A stretch of DNA of 5,955 nt from Clostridiales bacterium. GTDB taxonomy: Bacteria > Bacillota > Desulfitobacteriia > Desulfitobacteriales > Desulfitobacteriaceae. Below, piece by piece: positions 5,744 to 5,955 of this stretch (position 1 is the first letter of the stretch; every line of letters begins with the position of its first letter). The position numbers and the translations under genes were made by a program. The notes under the pieces are model-generated. The model saw only the letters and a list, made by a program, of their open reading frames with translations. It searched no databases and was not told where the DNA came from. The stretch is taken from positions 1 to 5,955 of the forward strand of contig DAHVVW010000139.1 in assembly GCA_027357125.1 (NCBI GenBank), given 5' to 3'.

Positions 5744-5955
5744 CTAATTGTTTAGGGCTTTTGCGGGAGCAGCATTAAGCGGAAACAGTTCGCGCGGATT
5801 CTCCTCTCCATAATGAACATACGTTAATGTCAAGCCATGCGGCGGTGCGGTTTCCCCACTCTGTTTCCGGTCTTGGCTCTCAATAATTGCCGGAATGTCA
5901 GCAGAGGAGATTTTTCCTTTCCCCACCTCAAGCAGCGTTCCGGCGATTATCCGAA
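5744..5955 (-). CDS. truA: tRNA pseudouridine(38-40) synthase TruA, C-terminal fragment (cut by right window edge)
   Basis: The last 69 codons of a gene entering from the right edge are present, ending at TAG 5744-5746. TruA converts uridines 38-40 of the tRNA anticodon arm to pseudouridine in the cytoplasm. The fragment begins [16 protein letters not shown], matching the conserved TruA C-terminal stretch that normally reads VRxIxGTLLEVGxGK. It continues with [19 protein letters not shown], matching the characteristic DR..AG.TAPAHGL motif just before the family's last strand. The frame stays open through to the edge, so the GTG at 5926 is an internal valine and not a start. The catalytic aspartate is in the N-terminal half outside the window. 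About 20 residues follow the usual end of the fold and look like an unstructured tail. Identification is firm; paralogue number (first or second truA copy) cannot be told. Confidence 0.93.
   Translation of the reverse strand, partial: RIIAGTLLEVGKGKISSADIPAIIESQDRKQSGETAPPHGLTLTYVHYGEENPRELFPLNAAPAKALNN

Noticed and set aside
5744..5926. Separate 60-residue gene starting at GTG 5926
   Set aside because: The same frame continues to the window edge and encodes conserved TruA sequence upstream of the GTG, so this is the end of truA.

Overview
The window looks like Bacillota (Firmicutes), probably a clostridial or Negativicutes-type lineage. The grounds are strong AGGAGG/GGGGGG-type ribosome binding sites, tightly packed co-directional genes, TATAAT-type promoter sequence in an AT-rich leader, and moderately GC-rich coding sequence. 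I cannot name genus or species. Every convincing gene is on the minus strand, so the window reads from right to left.

Right edge (5744-5955): the last 69 codons of truA, the tRNA pseudouridine synthase A gene, continuing past the edge. A strong intrinsic terminator (5681-5718) closes it. The 5504-5680 leader holds a 12-bp perfect palindrome (5617-5628) and a perfect TATAAT -10 box (5572-5577), which together look like the control region of the next operon.

The rest (5503 down to 1) is one tight operon of seven genes: (1) a 665-aa PRD-containing transcriptional regulator with two helix-turn-helix regions, three PRD-like segments and an EIIB-like domain; (2) a 376-aa binuclear-metal amidohydrolase of the deacetylase type; (3) a 119-aa stand-alone PRD protein; (4) a 121-aa glycine-rich SFCGS-family protein; (5) a 112-aa DUF4312 protein; (6) a 261-aa DUF4311 membrane protein; (7) the first 162 residues of a DUF4310 membrane protein that runs off the left edge. 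Genes 1/2 and 2/3 overlap by 4 nt (ATGA); gaps elsewhere are 1 to 22 nt. No internal terminator or promoter was seen, so expression as one transcript is likely.

How the genes may work together: genes 3 to 7 belong to families known mainly as a conserved co-occurring set of unknown function (the Enterococcus faecalis EF_0829-EF_0839 type cluster, recalled from memory). In such clusters the partners outside this window are usually a DgaE-like PLP-dependent ammonia lyase and a DgaF-like KDGP aldolase, which handle amino-sugar acids. My inference is that DUF4310 and DUF4311 form a membrane transporter, SFCGS and DUF4312 are its soluble partners, the amidohydrolase removes an acyl group from the imported compound, and the PRD proteins sense phosphorylation state. 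No recognisable PTS enzyme II is encoded here although two genes carry PRD phosphorylation domains. This mismatch, and the undescribed four-component module, are the most interesting parts of the window.
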